Below, piece by piece: positions 5,280-6,936 of a DNA stretch of 6,936 bases (position 1 is its first letter; the number at the start of each line of letters is the position of its first letter). Position numbers and translations under genes: made by a program. The DNA lies in contig JABGUA010000047.1 of the NCBI GenBank assembly GCA_018646825.1, positions 1 through 6,936 on the forward strand, written 5' to 3'. The notes beneath the pieces were generated by a model. That model was not told the origin of the DNA. It ran no database searches and was given only the letters and a program-made list of their open reading frames with translations. The DNA comes from Piscirickettsiaceae bacterium (lineage in GTDB: Bacteria > Pseudomonadota > Gammaproteobacteria > Nitrosococcales > Methylophagaceae).

Positions 5280-6936
5280 GTCTGACTTTATTGGTCTTTT
5301 TGCCCAACATAAGGTCGCTGCCAACCTTTTAATGTTGATTTTAGTGCTAGCTGGACTAACGTCACTAACACAGTTGAATACACAGTTTTTTCCTAACTTT
5401 GTGCTTGATACCATTACAGTTCGCGTTGAATGGCGTGGCGCGAGTGCAGAAGATGTTGAAGATGCCATTTCCTCACGTTTAGAACAAGAATTACGTACCG
5501 TTGATTTCGTTAAAAAAATGACGTCAACATCCTCTTTTGGCATGTCCGTTGTCGCTTTAGAGTTTGAAGAAGGCTCTGAAATGGGCACCGCCTTAGATCA
5601 GGTTAAAGAGCAAGTTGCTCAGTTACGTAACTTACCCAGTGATTCAGAAATTCCCAAAGTCAGCTTAGTCACACCTTATGAGCCTATCGCACGACTGTTA
5701 ATCACAACCGAAGGCGAACTGGATGAGTTACGCTATTTTGTTCATGAAGCCGAACATGAGTTGTTGGATCGTGGGATTTCGAGAGTCACGATCACGGGGC
5801 TACCCGAAGAAGAAATGGCGATTCAACTATCAACTCAAAAACTTGAATCTCTTGGTTTAGATTTAAATGATGTTGGTGACCGTATTTCTGAATTAAGCCG
5901 AGATTTACCGGCGGGCGAAGTCGGTAATGCTGATACAGCGCGTTTATTGCGGAGCCTTGACCAGCGGCGCGATGCTGAAGCCTTTGCTCAGTTGCCATTA
6001 AAAACTGACTACTCTGGTCGTTTGGTGTTACTAGATGATGTCGCGACAATTGAACGCAGGCCTATGCGTAATCAGGTCAGCTTGTTCTATGAAGATAAAC
6101 CGGCTGTAGAAATCCGTCTGCAAAGGACGGAAAGTGCGGATTCCTTAAAATCTGCTGAAATCTTGCAGCAATGGGTTGAAGATACGGTGCCAAATTTACC
6201 GAGAGGGGTGAATTTGAAAGTGTATGACGCCAGTTGGGAGTTGATCGCTGAGCGAATGAATCTGTTGTTAACCAATGGGCTTGGTGGCTTAGTCTTAGTT
6301 ATTGGTATCTTGTTCTTATTCTTGCATGGTCGTGTCGCAATATGGGTTGCTGTGGGTATTCCTGTTTCCTTTATGGCCACGTTGTTTGTCATGTACCTGT
6401 TCGGCGGTACGATCAATATGATCAGCCTATTTGGTCTGATTATGGCTTTGGGGATTATTGTAGATGATGCCATCGTCGTAGGTGAAGACGGCTTGGCACA
6501 TTATCAAAGCGGAGAAGGGTCTTTAATGGCTGCAGAAGGGGGGGCTCGTCGCATGTTAGCCCCTGTTATCGCATCATCATTGACAACAATCTCATCATTT
6601 TTACCGTTAATGCTGATTGGAGGAACAATTGGTAATATACTGTTTGACATACCTTTTGTTGTGGTCTGTGTCATTATTGCATCTTTATTTGAAAGCTTTT
6701 TAATCCTGCCGGGACATTTACGTCATGCCTTCCATAAAATGCATCATCAGGAGCCGCCACCACGACGAAAATGGTTAGATGAAAAGTTTAATTATTTACG
6801 TGATGACTTGTTCAGGCCCCTCGTGACAAAAGCAGTTCAATATCGTGGTGTCACCATTGCGACAACCTTGGGCTTGCTGATTATATGTGTAGGTCTGTTA
6901 GCCGGCGGGCGAATTTTATTCACTTTTTTTCCTTCA
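5266..6936 (+). CDS. RND efflux transporter permease (AcrB/AcrD/AcrF superfamily), N-terminal half
   Basis: The frame is open from ATG 5266 to the window end without a stop, giving 557 codons of a family usually about 1,000-1,050 residues long. The protein is a proton-driven inner-membrane exporter that works as a trimer with the adaptor encoded upstream. Visible parts: TM1 at about 14-34 followed by FFPNF; the first periplasmic porter region at about 40-325; TM2 at about 335-354; TM3 at about 358-379 with the conserved GIPVSF (364-369); and TM4 with GLIMALGIIVDDAIVVGED (390-408). D400, D401 and E407 keep the spacing of the AcrB proton-relay residues D407, D408 and E414. Next come SLTTISSFLPL (438-448) and SLFESFLILPGHL (473-485), then a short basic, His-rich cytoplasmic linker (486-500), TM7 at about 528-546, and a second FFP at 554-556. 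The catalytic aspartates are intact, so the pump looks functional. Drug and metabolite specificity are not readable. Confidence 0.93.
   Translation, partial: MTTHKSDFIGLFAQHKVAANLLMLILVLAGLTSLTQLNTQFFPNFVLDTITVRVEWRGASAEDVEDAISSRLEQELRTVDFVKKMTSTSSFGMSVVALEFEEGSEMGTALDQVKEQVAQLRNLPSDSEIPKVSLVTPYEPIARLLITTEGELDELRYFVHEAEHELLDRGISRVTITGLPEEEMAIQLSTQKLESLGLDLNDVGDRISELSRDLPAGEVGNADTARLLRSLDQRRDAEAFAQLPLKTDYSGRLVLLDDVATIERRPMRNQVSLFYEDKPAVEIRLQRTESADSLKSAEILQQWVEDTVPNLPRGVNLKVYDASWELIAERMNLLLTNGLGGLVLVIGILFLFLHGRVAIWVAVGIPVSFMATLFVMYLFGGTINMISLFGLIMALGIIVDDAIVVGEDGLAHYQSGEGSLMAAEGGARRMLAPVIASSLTTISSFLPLMLIGGTIGNILFDIPFVVVCVIIASLFESFLILPGHLRHAFHKMHHQEPPPRRKWLDEKFNYLRDDLFRPLVTKAVQYRGVTIATTLGLLIICVGLLAGGRILFTFFPS

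Noticed and set aside
5247..6473. Several antisense open frames opposite the RND pump gene (5247-5588, 5792-6049, 6087-6473)
   Set aside because: The + strand frame carries clear RND motifs throughout; the antisense products are low-complexity or featureless and have no visible initiation signals.
6721..6780. His-rich stretch in the pump as a metal-binding site
   Set aside because: It lies in the cytoplasmic linker between the two halves of the pump, where basic and His-rich sequence is unremarkable; metal-type RND pumps are marked by residues in the membrane and porter regions instead.

Overview
The window looks like ordinary chromosome from a moderately AT-rich, free-living gammaproteobacterium. 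Every gene is on the + strand, coding density is high, and the leftmost gene is the 3' end of rapA, a gammaproteobacterial RNA polymerase recycling factor. A marine or methylotroph-type lineage is possible, but the sequence does not settle the genus. I see no phage, insertion sequence, CRISPR, tRNA or rRNA signal, and no stretch over 300 bases without a gene.

Layout: (1) 1-699 is the C-terminal 232 codons of RapA. (2) 728-2850 and 2861-3874 form a tight three-gene cassette: an exported retropepsin-like 'ATP-dependent zinc protease' family protein, an inactive-transglutaminase protein fused to seven membrane helices, and a cytosolic RimK-like ATP-grasp alpha-L-glutamate-ligase-like enzyme. Gaps are 17 and 10 bases. 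The 28-base gap after rapA has no terminator, so read-through from rapA is possible. (3) 3875-4034 is the only sizeable intergenic region. It holds a hairpin over the upstream stop codon, a candidate extended -10 promoter inside an imperfect 43-base palindrome, a small hairpin, and a strong Shine-Dalgarno. (4) 4035-5279 and 5266 to the window edge are an RND efflux operon: periplasmic adaptor, then the inner-membrane pump, overlapping by 14 bases. The pump is cut by the window end after 557 codons, about half its usual length.

How the genes may work together: the ligase should make peptide (amide) bonds with ATP in the cytosol. The signal peptide on the protease and the predicted topology of the transglutaminase-like protein place those two in or facing the periplasm. 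The cassette therefore reads as a trans-envelope ligate/present/cleave system for an unknown peptide or peptide-modified substrate. This gene grouping is known from comparative genomics, but its substrate and role are, as far as I know, not established; it is the most interesting part of the window. The RND pair should export small hydrophobic or amphiphilic compounds through an outer-membrane channel whose gene is not in the window.
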